The notes beneath the pieces are model-generated. The model saw only the letters and a program-made list of their open reading frames with translations, ran no database searches and was not told the DNA's origin. Shown here one piece after another: positions 1-5,350 of a DNA stretch of 8,620 nt (position 1 is its first letter; each line of letters opens with the position of its first letter). The position numbers were made by a program, and so were the translations under genes. This stretch comes from Alphaproteobacteria bacterium (lineage in GTDB: Bacteria; Pseudomonadota; Alphaproteobacteria; DSM-16000; Inquilinaceae): NCBI GenBank assembly GCA_029263555.1, contig JAJUFW010000095.1, positions 1-8,620 of the forward strand, in the 5' to 3' direction.

Positions 1-119
1 ATGAACACCCGAACTGGCGCCGCCGGCTGGAACTACCGCTGCACGAGCTGTTCGCCAGTCCGGAATTCGCGGCCGTCGTCGCCGCGGTCGCAAATGAACG
101 ACGGCGTCAGAGCGACTGA
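1..119 (+). CDS. malQ: 4-alpha-glucanotransferase (amylomaltase), C-terminal end only
   Basis: This is the 3' end of a gene that begins outside the window; the reading frame has codons from base 3 and stops at TGA 117-119. The visible peptide starts EHPNWRRRLELPLHELF and ends in an Arg-rich tail (NERRRQSD). The PNWRR(R/K)L motif followed by a short helix and a basic end is the characteristic C-terminus of GH77 4-alpha-glucanotransferases, as recalled from E. coli MalQ. These cytoplasmic enzymes transfer glucan segments between malto-oligosaccharides in glycogen and maltodextrin metabolism. The catalytic domain is not in the window, so activity cannot be judged. An ATG at base 1 opens another frame, but its product resembles nothing and has poor composition. 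Identification rests on about 38 residues. Confidence 0.82.
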   Translation, partial: EHPNWRRRLELPLHELFASPEFAAVVAAVANERRRQSD

Positions 120-231
120 AAATGAAAATCAGACACAGAAATTTCTCTGTTTGAGAAAGATTATCAGCTTTATTTCGCGGACGTCATGTATCAAAATCCG
201 CTTCATTCTCTGAAGCCAGCAGGAGGTCGCG
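120..231 (+). promoter_or_regulatory. A/T-rich upstream region of bfr with a perfect palindrome
   Basis: The spacer between malQ and bfr is far richer in A/T than the rest of the window, as expected for a promoter. AGAAATTTCT at 137-146 is a perfect 10-bp palindrome. It is nested in a second inverted repeat, ACAGA (135-139) and TCTGT (146-150). TATCAAAAT at 189-197 could serve as a -10 region, but no good -35 pairs with it. AGGAGG at 221-226 is a strong ribosome binding site 5 nt before the bfr ATG. Bacterioferritin genes in alphaproteobacteria are commonly under Irr or Fur iron control. The AGAA/TTCT halves resemble the Irr-box core, but here the gap is 2 bp rather than the 3 bp I recall for the consensus. 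Operator function is inference. Confidence 0.4.
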
Positions 232-714
232 ATGAAAGGCGATCCGAGGGTCATTAAGCAGCTCAATCGAATCCTTACGAATGAGCTTACCGCGATCAAC
301 CAGTATTTCCTTCATGCCAGGATGCTGAAGAACTGGGGCATATTGAGGCTTGCCGAGTATGTCTATAAGGAATCTATCGGCGAGATGAAGCATGCCGACT
401 ATCTGATCGAGCGCATCCTGTTCCTGGATGGATTGCCGAATCTTCAGGACCTTCACAAGATCCAGATCGGCGAGGACGTCCCCGAGATGTTCGAGGCGGA
501 TCTCAGCGTCGAAACGCTCAACCAGAGCAACCTGAAGGAAGCGATCGCCATCTGCGAGGAGGCGCACGACTATGTCAGCCGCGACATTCTCAGGCTGATT
601 CTCGAGGAGACCGAGGAACATATCGACTGGCTGGAGACGCAGATCGGGCTGATCGCTCGGGTCGGACTCCAGAATTACCTGCAGGAGCAGATGTTCGAAG
701 GCGACGACGACTGA
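232..714 (+). CDS. bfr: Bacterioferritin subunit with altered ferroxidase site
   Basis: Bacterioferritin forms a 24-subunit cytoplasmic shell that oxidises Fe(II) and stores it as ferric mineral, with haem bound between subunit pairs. The 160-aa product is close to the usual 158 aa and is colinear with E. coli Bfr without gaps. It starts MKGDPRVIKQLN, then NELTAINQYFLHAR, ESIGEMKHAD, GLPNLQDL, HDYVSRD, EEHIDWLE and GLQNYLQ. Expected ligands are present at E18, E51, H54, E94 and H130, and the haem ligand is M52. Position 127, an iron-bridging Glu in E. coli, reads Thr (E125-E126-T127-E128-E129-H130), so the dinuclear site may be impaired or shifted. The start is fixed by AGGAGG at 221-226. It follows malQ by 112 bp and probably has its own promoter. 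No Bfd ferredoxin gene is beside it. Confidence 0.95.
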   Translation: MKGDPRVIKQLNRILTNELTAINQYFLHARMLKNWGILRLAEYVYKESIGEMKHADYLIERILFLDGLPNLQDLHKIQIGEDVPEMFEADLSVETLNQSNLKEAIAICEEAHDYVSRDILRLILEETEEHIDWLETQIGLIARVGLQNYLQEQMFEGDDD

Positions 715-777
715 CCGCATGGGACGGGCGGGGCGGAAAGCCGATCTTTCGATCTCCGGACCCGACCTTCGCCGATT

Positions 778-990
778 TCAGATCGTGAGATCCGTCCTCG
801 CCGGTTCGGGCCGCCCGATGGCCCCTGCCGAGCGGTAAGCATCCGTCGCGCCGCACGGATCGGACGGCTCCTGGGCGTCCTCCTGGATCAGGCACAGCGG
901 CGCGACCGGACCGGGAGGCGGAATGATGTCTATCCGGTCGGCCGGAACGATCCGTTCGTCCGAGGAATGCCGTCCCGCGCCCAGGCTCAT
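778..990 (-). CDS. Doubtful small hypothetical protein, 70 aa
   Basis: This ATG-to-TGA frame points toward bfr. Its codons are strongly G/C at third positions, like the true genes here, and the peptide is hydrophilic with a Pro-rich centre (DIIPPPGPVAPLCLIQEDAQE). I recognise no family. There is no signal peptide, membrane segment or metal-binding pattern. The ribosome binding site is poor: the bases just upstream hold only scattered G runs. Other frames of this stretch also show high third-position G/C, so base composition does not separate them. It could be a real small protein or chance. Confidence 0.25.
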   Translation of the reverse strand: MSLGAGRHSSDERIVPADRIDIIPPPGPVAPLCLIQEDAQEPSDPCGATDAYRSAGAIGRPEPARTDLTI

Positions 991-1154
991 CCCGGTGTTT
1001 CCCGAATGCCCCGCTGAAGCCGTGGCGCAGAATGTCCGGGAACGGGCCCGGTTCCCCGCGATCCCTCGGAAGATCCGCCACTATGCCGATCGTGGAGGAC
1101 CGGTCGGCCGGCAGGCCATGGTCCGGCGTCGGGTCCGGCCGGCATGCGCGAGGG

Positions 1155-1215
1155 TTTTCACACGTTCAGAACTCTTTAAAGGTTTGCTCAATAGTTTCAC
1201 AAAGCCCGTTTTCCC
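1155..1215 (+). promoter_or_regulatory. A/T-rich promoter-like island before the GGDEF-EAL gene
   Basis: This short island interrupts very G/C-rich sequence just upstream of the chosen start at 1256. It holds two perfect palindromes side by side: GTTCAGAAC (1164-1172) and CTTTAAAG (1174-1181). A weak promoter can be drawn as TTCAGA (1165-1170), 17 bp, TCAATA (1188-1193), but the -10 match is poor. The palindromes overlap the putative -35 region, where a regulator could bind. Base composition is what I see; promoter and operator roles are inference. Confidence 0.3.
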
Positions 1216-1255
1216 CGCGGGTTTCATCGCAAGTAGCGGCAGGGTCGGACCATCG

Positions 1256-2962
1256 ATGATCAACGCCACCGATGAGCACGGTCTCGTCGCTGCTGCCATG
1301 AAGGCAGCAGGGGATGTCGGCTACGATTGGGATCTGGCGTCCGGCCGGATCCGATGGATCGGCGACGTCGAGGGCCTGTTGGGCCCTGACCATGCGGAAT
1401 TCGGCGAGGGCGAGCGCTTCGAGCGGCGGATCGATCCGGATGATCTTCAGGGCAGGGCCGAGTGCCTTGCCGAGCATTACCGGACCCGACGGGCGTTCGA
1501 CTGCGAATACCGGATCCTGCGGCATGACGGCGGCTTCCGCTGGGTGCACGACCGTGGGGTCGCGGAATTCGATTCCGCCGGGAAGGCCGTGCGGCTGCGC
1601 GGGGTCCTCCGCCCGATGGACCGGGGCCCACGCCAGGATGCCGGGCTGGAACGGCTGGCCTATTTCGATGAGCTGACCGGCCATTGCAACCGGACACGCC
1701 TGCGCCAGATCCTGGGCGAGGTGATCGAGGAGAGCGGGCGGCTGGGCAGGCCCGGGGCCTATTTGTCGATCGGCATCGACAATCTGTGCCCGATCAACGA
1801 GGCCTATGGCTGCCTGACGGCGGATGCGGTCATCGTAGCGGTCGGCCGCAGGCTGCAGCGGGTCGTTACGCCCCAGGACGCCATCGGTCGGGTCGGCGGC
1901 GACGTTTACGGGCTCATCCTCCGCCACTGCCCGCAGAACGATGTCGGCGCGACCGCCGAACGCATCCTGAAGCTGTTCCGCGACCATCCGGTCGAGACGC
2001 CGGACGGGCCGCTTCACGTCACCGTGTCGGTCGGCGCGCTCGCATTCCCGTGCCCGATCGGAACGGCGCACGAGGCGATGACCCTGGCCGAGACGGCGCT
2101 TCAGGCCGCCAAGCGCCAGGGGCGCGACTGTTTCAGTCTCTATCTCTGCGACGAGGGGCAGCGGCAGGACCAACGGCGCAGCATTGCCGTCGGGGAACAG
2201 ATCAAGCAGGCGCTGAGCGAGAACCGCCTGGCCTTCGCCTATCAGCCGATCGTCGACGCGGCGAGCGGCCGCGTGGCGTTCCACGAATGCCTGCTGCGCA
2301 TGCGCACGCCCGAGGGCGAGATCGTTTCCGCCGGGAAGTTCGTCCCGGTGATCGAGCGGCTGGGGCTGTCGCGCATCATAGACCGGCGCGTCCTCGAACT
2401 CGTTGTGGACGAGCTGGAGACCCACCCCGACGTCAGGCTCGCCCTCAACATCTCCGGCTTCACGGCAAGCGACGGGGTCTGGCTCAGCCGGGTCGAAAGG
2501 CTGCTGGCGGGGCGCCCGGACGTGGCCGCCCGGCTCATCGTCGAGATCACCGAGACGGCGGCGATCCAGGATCTGGAGGAAACCGCGCGCTTCGTCACCA
2601 GGCTGCGTGATCTCGGCTGCCGGGTCGCGCTCGACGATTTCGGTGCCGGCTTCACCTCGTTCCGTCATCTGAAGGGGCTGGTCGTCGATGTCGTGAAGAT
2701 CGACGGATCCTTCGTTCAGGGCATCGGCAAGAGCATGGAAAACCGCCTCTTCGTGCGGACGGTGGTCGGACTTGCCCGAAGCTTCGGTTTCAAGACGGTG
2801 GCGGAATGCGTCGAGACCGCCGAGGACGCCGCGGCGCTGGTCGAAGAGGGGATCGACTTCTTCCAGGGACACCATTTCGCCCGGCCGAGCCTGGAGCGTC
2901 CGTGGCTTATGCGCCTCGACGGGGCGGAACGGATGGCGGCGGCCGCCGGCCGGGGAAGCTGA
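1256..2962 (+). CDS. PAS-GGDEF-EAL protein, probable c-di-GMP phosphodiesterase
   Basis: The 568-aa product has a PAS domain of the PAS_3 type (about residues 18-125, ending with EYRILRHDGGFRWVHDRG), a GGDEF domain (about 136-297, opening YFDELTG) and an EAL domain (about 309-555). The GGDEF signature is GGDVY at 214-218, and the inhibitory RxxD site five residues before it reads TPQD. Diguanylate cyclase activity is therefore unlikely. The EAL domain keeps the residues needed for metal binding and catalysis: E344 in ECLLR (replacing EALLR), N398, E430, D460-D461 in DDFGAG, K481, E517 and E520 in AECVE, and Q537. It most likely hydrolyses c-di-GMP to pGpG, with PAS and perhaps GTP-binding GGDEF as sensors. 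No transmembrane segment or signal peptide is seen, so it is cytoplasmic. The frame is open back to 923, but ATG 1256 (MINATDEHGL) lies just after a promoter-like island and before the first domain. The ribosome site is weak. Confidence 0.88.
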   Translation: MINATDEHGLVAAAMKAAGDVGYDWDLASGRIRWIGDVEGLLGPDHAEFGEGERFERRIDPDDLQGRAECLAEHYRTRRAFDCEYRILRHDGGFRWVHDRGVAEFDSAGKAVRLRGVLRPMDRGPRQDAGLERLAYFDELTGHCNRTRLRQILGEVIEESGRLGRPGAYLSIGIDNLCPINEAYGCLTADAVIVAVGRRLQRVVTPQDAIGRVGGDVYGLILRHCPQNDVGATAERILKLFRDHPVETPDGPLHVTVSVGALAFPCPIGTAHEAMTLAETALQAAKRQGRDCFSLYLCDEGQRQDQRRSIAVGEQIKQALSENRLAFAYQPIVDAASGRVAFHECLLRMRTPEGEIVSAGKFVPVIERLGLSRIIDRRVLELVVDELETHPDVRLALNISGFTASDGVWLSRVERLLAGRPDVAARLIVEITETAAIQDLEETARFVTRLRDLGCRVALDDFGAGFTSFRHLKGLVVDVVKIDGSFVQGIGKSMENRLFVRTVVGLARSFGFKTVAECVETAEDAAALVEEGIDFFQGHHFARPSLERPWLMRLDGAERMAAAAGRGS

Positions 2963-2969
2963 CAACAGA

Positions 2970-2987
2970 ACGGGGCGCCGCCCCCTT
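2970..2987 (-). terminator. Hairpin between convergent genes, probable phaR terminator
   Basis: GGGGC (2972-2976) and GCCCC (2980-2984) form a tight all-G/C stem with a 3-base loop in the 63-bp gap between the convergent ends of the GGDEF-EAL gene and phaR. Read leftward from phaR, the stem is followed by GTTCTGTTGTC, which is moderately T-rich, as for a weak rho-independent terminator. Read rightward it is followed by CTTCCC, a poorer fit. Function is inferred from position and folding. Confidence 0.4.
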
Positions 2988-3025
2988 CCCGGGCAGGCGT
3001 CCCTCGCGCGACCGGCGGTATCGGT

Positions 3026-3628
3026 TCAATGCTTGCCGCTGCCGCTCCGGCTCATCGCCTCCATCTGCCTCTGCAATTCGTCCAGCCGACGCTGCAGCTC
3101 CTCCAGGGCCTTGTCGCTGTCGCGGCCGGCCGGTTTCGCGTCGGGCTGCGGGCCCTGTTGGGCGCCACCGAAGGGCGCGAACATCTTCAGCGCCCGTTCG
3201 AACATCGCCATGTTCTGCTTGCCCATCTCCTCGAACGCGTTGAAGGGGAAGACGCCCGACATCGCCTCCTGGAAATAGTTGCGCATCTGTTCCTGGTTCC
3301 GGGCGAAGGTCTGCATGGAATAGTCCAGATATTTCGGAACCATCCATTGCATGCTGTCGCCGTAAAGGCTGATGAGCTGCCGCAGGAAGCCGATCGGCAG
3401 CATGTTCTGCCCCTTGGCCTCCTCTTCCACGATGATCTGGGTCAGGACCGACCGGGTGATGTCCTCGCCGGTCTTGGCGTCGTAGACGACGAACTCCGTC
3501 CCCTCCTTCACCATCTGGCAGAGATGATCCAGTGTCACGTAGCTGCTGGTCGCCGTGTTGTAGAGGCGGCGATTGGCGTATTTCTTGATCGTGATCGGGG
3601 CGGTTTCGCCGGACTCGTTCTGGGTCAT
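3026..3628 (-). CDS. phaR: Polyhydroxyalkanoate synthesis repressor PhaR
   Basis: PhaR proteins bind DNA in the promoters of phasin and PHA genes and also bind PHA polymer, releasing repression when granules form. The 200-aa product opens with the family hallmark ITIKKYANRRLYNTATSSYV and continues through the PHB accumulation regulator N-terminal domain (about 12-75). It then has the alpha-helical PHB_acc segment MLPIGFLRQLISLYGDSMQ...YLDYSMQTF. A Gly/Pro-rich stretch is followed by a C-terminal coiled coil (EELQRRLDELQRQMEAM). The frame is open upstream to 4246, but that extension is Arg/Ser-rich and has no family match. ATG 3628, with GGGAAAGG about 10 nt upstream, places the conserved domain at the N-terminus as in known PhaR. 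It is divergent from the synthase operon across a 192-bp gap, which suits regulation of both directions. Confidence 0.95.
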   Translation of the reverse strand: MTQNESGETAPITIKKYANRRLYNTATSSYVTLDHLCQMVKEGTEFVVYDAKTGEDITRSVLTQIIVEEEAKGQNMLPIGFLRQLISLYGDSMQWMVPKYLDYSMQTFARNQEQMRNYFQEAMSGVFPFNAFEEMGKQNMAMFERALKMFAPFGGAQQGPQPDAKPAGRDSDKALEELQRRLDELQRQMEAMSRSGSGKH

Positions 3629-3693
3629 TGCGAGCGGTGCCTTTCCCGCGAACCTGGCGGAACGTCTTTTCCCGCCGCGGTTAATGGTTGCAT

Positions 3694-3722
3694 GTCCTAC
3701 GCGCCGAGGCGCCCTGACGCAA
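3694..3722 (-). promoter_or_regulatory. Candidate phaR promoter with palindromic spacer
   Basis: On the minus strand TTGCGT (3722-3717) and TAGGAC (3699-3694) are separated by exactly 17 bp, a sigma-70-like arrangement about 65 bp upstream of the phaR start. The spacer contains GCGCC-GA-GGCGC (3701-3712), a 12-bp interrupted palindrome that a repressor bound between the two boxes could use. Autoregulation by PhaR is known in other bacteria, but this does not obviously match a TGC-rich PhaR site. The assignment is inference. Confidence 0.35.
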
Positions 3723-3745
3723 GTTTGGCCGAAACGCGGCATCCG

Positions 3746-3776
3746 GGCAATCAGCCGCGCCGCGATCCGGATTGCC
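3746..3776. repeat. Inverted repeat in the phaR / synthase divergent region
   Basis: GGCAATC (3746-3752) and GATTGCC (3770-3776) are perfect 7-bp inverted arms separated by 17 bp, between the candidate phaR promoter and the candidate promoter of the rightward operon. One-sided extension of the arms gives CCGGGCAATC against GATTGCCGG. It could be an operator for two dimers or a stem-loop. No known binding consensus is matched. Confidence 0.3.
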
Positions 3777-3784
3777 GGCTTCTG

Positions 3785-3812
3785 TTGAAGCGGGGTCGCG
3801 CTTTTCGGTACT
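3785..3812 (+). promoter_or_regulatory. Candidate promoter of the PHA synthase operon
   Basis: TTGAAG (3785-3790), 16 bp, GGTACT (3807-3812) is the best sigma-70-like pair before the small ORF at 3821. Transcription from it would begin around 3818-3820, at or just before the ATG, which suggests a leaderless message. This fits the lack of any purine-rich ribosome binding site in the bases immediately upstream (CTCTCCCGCC). The call is tentative. Confidence 0.3.
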
Positions 3813-3820
3813 CTCCCGCC

Positions 3821-4183
3821 ATGGCAGAACCGCCCGACTTCGACGACCTCGCCCGCCGCTACCTGGACCTGTGGCAGGATCAATGGACCGCACTGGCAAC
3901 CGACCCCAAGGCCGCCGAATCGGCAGCGCGCATGATGGCGCTGTTCGCCGAGCGAATGGCGCCCTTCCTGGCTCCCATGGGACCGGCGGCGCCTTCGGGC
4001 GGGCCCGGCAGTGACGGTCCGGCGCCTGGGGCCGCGGCCGCTCGGCCTGCATCTGGCGGCAGCGACGACCGCGTGGATGAACTCGCTCGCCGCATTGCCG
4101 CTCTCGAGGAGCGGCTGGCCCGGCTGGAGGCCGGAAGCGCCGCTCGCGGCACTCGGCCCCGAACTCGCCGACGCAGCGGCTGA
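3821..4183 (+). CDS. Small coiled-coil protein upstream of phaC, candidate PhaE-like synthase partner
   Basis: The 120-aa product starts MAEPPDFDDLARRYLDLWQ and has three parts. An amphipathic helical N-terminus (about 5-50) is rich in Trp, Leu and Ala. A flexible Pro/Gly/Ala stretch covers about 52-80, and a heptad-type coiled coil (DELARRIAALEERLARLE, about 85-103) is followed by a very basic tail (RTRRRSG). No signal peptide or membrane span is present. Class III and IV PHA synthases need a second subunit (PhaE or PhaR) with similar helical and coiled-coil character, and this gene sits directly before a short class III-like phaC. A partner role is therefore plausible, although the protein is much shorter than typical PhaE (about 350 aa). 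A phasin-like role is an alternative. The same frame is open upstream antisense to phaR, but that part is shadow. The last 173 bp overlap phaC in another frame. Confidence 0.7.
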   Translation: MAEPPDFDDLARRYLDLWQDQWTALATDPKAAESAARMMALFAERMAPFLAPMGPAAPSGGPGSDGPAPGAAAARPASGGSDDRVDELARRIAALEERLARLEAGSAARGTRPRTRRRSG

Positions 4184-5213
4184 GCCGCTGCAGGAGGCGG
4201 TCGCGCGCGAAATCCGGCGGCGGCTCGACCTGCTCCTGACCGGCATCGAGCGTTACCGCGGTCACCCTTACCGCCGCCCGCCGACCGACGCCCCCGTCGT
4301 CTGGAACGAGGACGCCACCCGGATTCACGACTACCGGCCGGCGGGCGGCCTACCCCTCCTGGTGGTCCCTTCCCTGGTCAACCGGGGCTATGTGCTCGAC
4401 CTCACGCCCGGGCGCAGCCTGCTGCGGTTCCTGGCGGACGCAGGATTTCGCCCGCTGCTGGTGGAATGGGGCGATCCCGGGCCCCGGGAACGCCAGTTCA
4501 CGCTGTCCGACTATGTTGCCGGACGGTTGGAGCGCGCGCTCGCGCGCGCCGTGGAGATGGCCGGCGGGCCGGTCCCGGTAATCGGCTACTGCATGGGCGG
4601 CCTGTTCGCGGTTGCCCTGGCCCAGCGTCGGCCGGATCGGGTGCGCGGACTGGTGCTGATGGCCACACCCTGGGACTTCCATGCCGGACAGGCTGCGCGC
4701 GCCCGGGCCCTGGCGGCGGCCTTCCTTCCCGCCCTGCCGACGATCGCGGCGTGGGGGGAATTGCCGGTCGACGTGATCCAGGCGATCTTCGCCGGACTCG
4801 ATCCCCTGCAGGTGCCGCAGAAGTTCATGCGCTTCGCCGGCATGGCCGAAGGGTCGGCGGGGGCGGAGGCCTTCGTCGCGCTCGAGGACTGGCTGAACGA
4901 CGGCGTGGCGCTGGCGGCGCCGGTCGCCGCCGAATGCCTTGTCGGCTGGTACGGCCGCAACGATCCGGCCCGCGGGATGTGGCAGCTCGCCGGCGAGCCG
5001 GTGCGGCCCGAGCGGCTGTCCCTGCCCAGCCTGCACCTGATCCCCGACCGCGACCGCATCGTGCCGCCGGACAGTGCCAGGGCCCTTGCCACTGCTATGC
5101 CGGGCGCCGACATCATGGAACCGCCGCTTGGACATATCGGCATGGTCGTCAGCGGACGGGCCGACCGGGCGGTATGGCGTCCGCTGGTCGAATGGCTGGG
5201 CCGGCTGCCCTGA
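4011..5213 (+). CDS. phaC: Class III-like PHA synthase (alpha/beta-hydrolase fold)
   Basis: PHA synthase polymerises (R)-3-hydroxyacyl-CoA into polyester on the granule surface, releasing CoA. The 400-aa product has the synthase form of the lipase box, GYCMGG, with nucleophile Cys194. D348 lies in DRDRIVPP and H375 in GHIGMVVS. The spacing of this triad is close to that I recall for the Allochromatium class III enzyme (C149, D302, H331). VPSLVNRGYVLDLTPGRSLLRFL (about 121-143) is the conserved strand and loop before the box. The length suits class III/IV, which need a partner subunit, rather than class I at about 600 aa. A depolymerase or lipase is unlikely because of the Cys nucleophile. The start is taken as GTG 4011: the N-terminal RLGPRPLGLHLA seems to belong to this family as I remember it, and GGGCGGG lies just upstream. 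A later start near 4077 cannot be excluded. Confidence 0.85.
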   Translation: MTVRRLGPRPLGLHLAAATTAWMNSLAALPLSRSGWPGWRPEAPLAALGPELADAAAEPLQEAVAREIRRRLDLLLTGIERYRGHPYRRPPTDAPVVWNEDATRIHDYRPAGGLPLLVVPSLVNRGYVLDLTPGRSLLRFLADAGFRPLLVEWGDPGPRERQFTLSDYVAGRLERALARAVEMAGGPVPVIGYCMGGLFAVALAQRRPDRVRGLVLMATPWDFHAGQAARARALAAAFLPALPTIAAWGELPVDVIQAIFAGLDPLQVPQKFMRFAGMAEGSAGAEAFVALEDWLNDGVALAAPVAAECLVGWYGRNDPARGMWQLAGEPVRPERLSLPSLHLIPDRDRIVPPDSARALATAMPGADIMEPPLGHIGMVVSGRADRAVWRPLVEWLGRLP

Positions 5214-5263
5214 CCGGCAGGGGCGGGCCGCGGCGCCCATGGGCCCGTTGCGCCTCTTGCCGG
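5214..5263. repeat. Nested inverted repeats after phaC
   Basis: Starting immediately after the phaC stop, CCGGCA (5214-5219) pairs with TGCCGG (5258-5263), and inside it CGGGCC (5224-5229) pairs with GGCCCG (5242-5247). Together they could fold into a long interrupted G/C-rich stem-loop. No T tract follows, so a classical intrinsic terminator is unlikely. It may slow exonucleases or attenuate read-through into phaA. Confidence 0.35.
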
Positions 5264-5276
5264 GCGCTCCTATGGT
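5248..5276 (+). promoter_or_regulatory. Candidate internal promoter for phaAB
   Basis: TTGCGC (5248-5253), 17 bp, TATGGT (5271-5276) is a reasonable sigma-70-like promoter in the 137-bp gap between phaC and phaA. It would give a leader of about 70 nt. GGAGG at 5341-5345, 5 nt before ATG 5351, is a clear phaA ribosome binding site. Such a promoter would let thiolase and reductase be made independently of the synthase. Prediction only. Confidence 0.35.
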
Positions 5277-5350
5277 GATCTCACGGCCGATATCGTCGGG
5301 CTTGCGGATCGCGCCCAAGCGGACCGACCCGACCAGAACCGGAGGAACAC

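Larger units (their letters stand above)
715..1255. other. 541-bp stretch with no convincing gene
   Basis: No recognisable protein is encoded on either strand between bfr and the GGDEF-EAL gene. The upstream extension of the GGDEF-EAL frame (from ATG 923) gives about 111 residues with no domain and many Arg, Pro and Cys, and it runs through an A/T-rich island, so I regard it as untranslated. A 70-codon minus-strand ORF (778-990) is listed separately as doubtful. GAAAG at 736-740 and CTTTC at 746-750 form a small hairpin shortly after bfr, but without a T tract, so it is only a weak terminator candidate. The last 100 bases look like a promoter. Confidence 0.5.

Noticed and set aside
62..75. 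GAATTCGCGGCCG resembling a cloning linker or BioBrick prefix
   Set aside because: The bases are in frame within the conserved MalQ C-terminus (encoding EFAAV), so the resemblance is chance rather than a vector remnant.
1..213. 70-codon plus-strand frame starting at base 1
   Set aside because: It overlaps the recognised MalQ end in another frame and then runs through the bfr promoter region. Its composition (many Ser, Arg, Asn) fits no protein family.
736..750. GAAAG/CTTTC hairpin as the bfr terminator
   Set aside because: The stem is only 5 bp, contains A/T pairs and lacks a T tract, so it is not strong enough to call.
923..1255. 111-residue N-terminal extension of the GGDEF-EAL protein
   Set aside because: It has no domain, is rich in Arg and Cys, and crosses an A/T-rich promoter-like island. 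ATG 1256 fits the PAS domain start.
1166..2965. A 599-codon minus-strand open frame opposite the GGDEF-EAL gene
   Set aside because: Its product shows no domain and is rich in Arg, Asp, Pro and Ala. The plus strand encodes PAS, GGDEF and EAL motifs. Long antisense frames are expected in DNA this rich in G/C.
3029..3820. Upstream extension of the small coiled-coil ORF, making a 384-aa protein antisense to phaR
   Set aside because: The extension is the mirror image of phaR coding sequence, which is clearly real. The composition becomes sensible only from ATG 3821, outside phaR.
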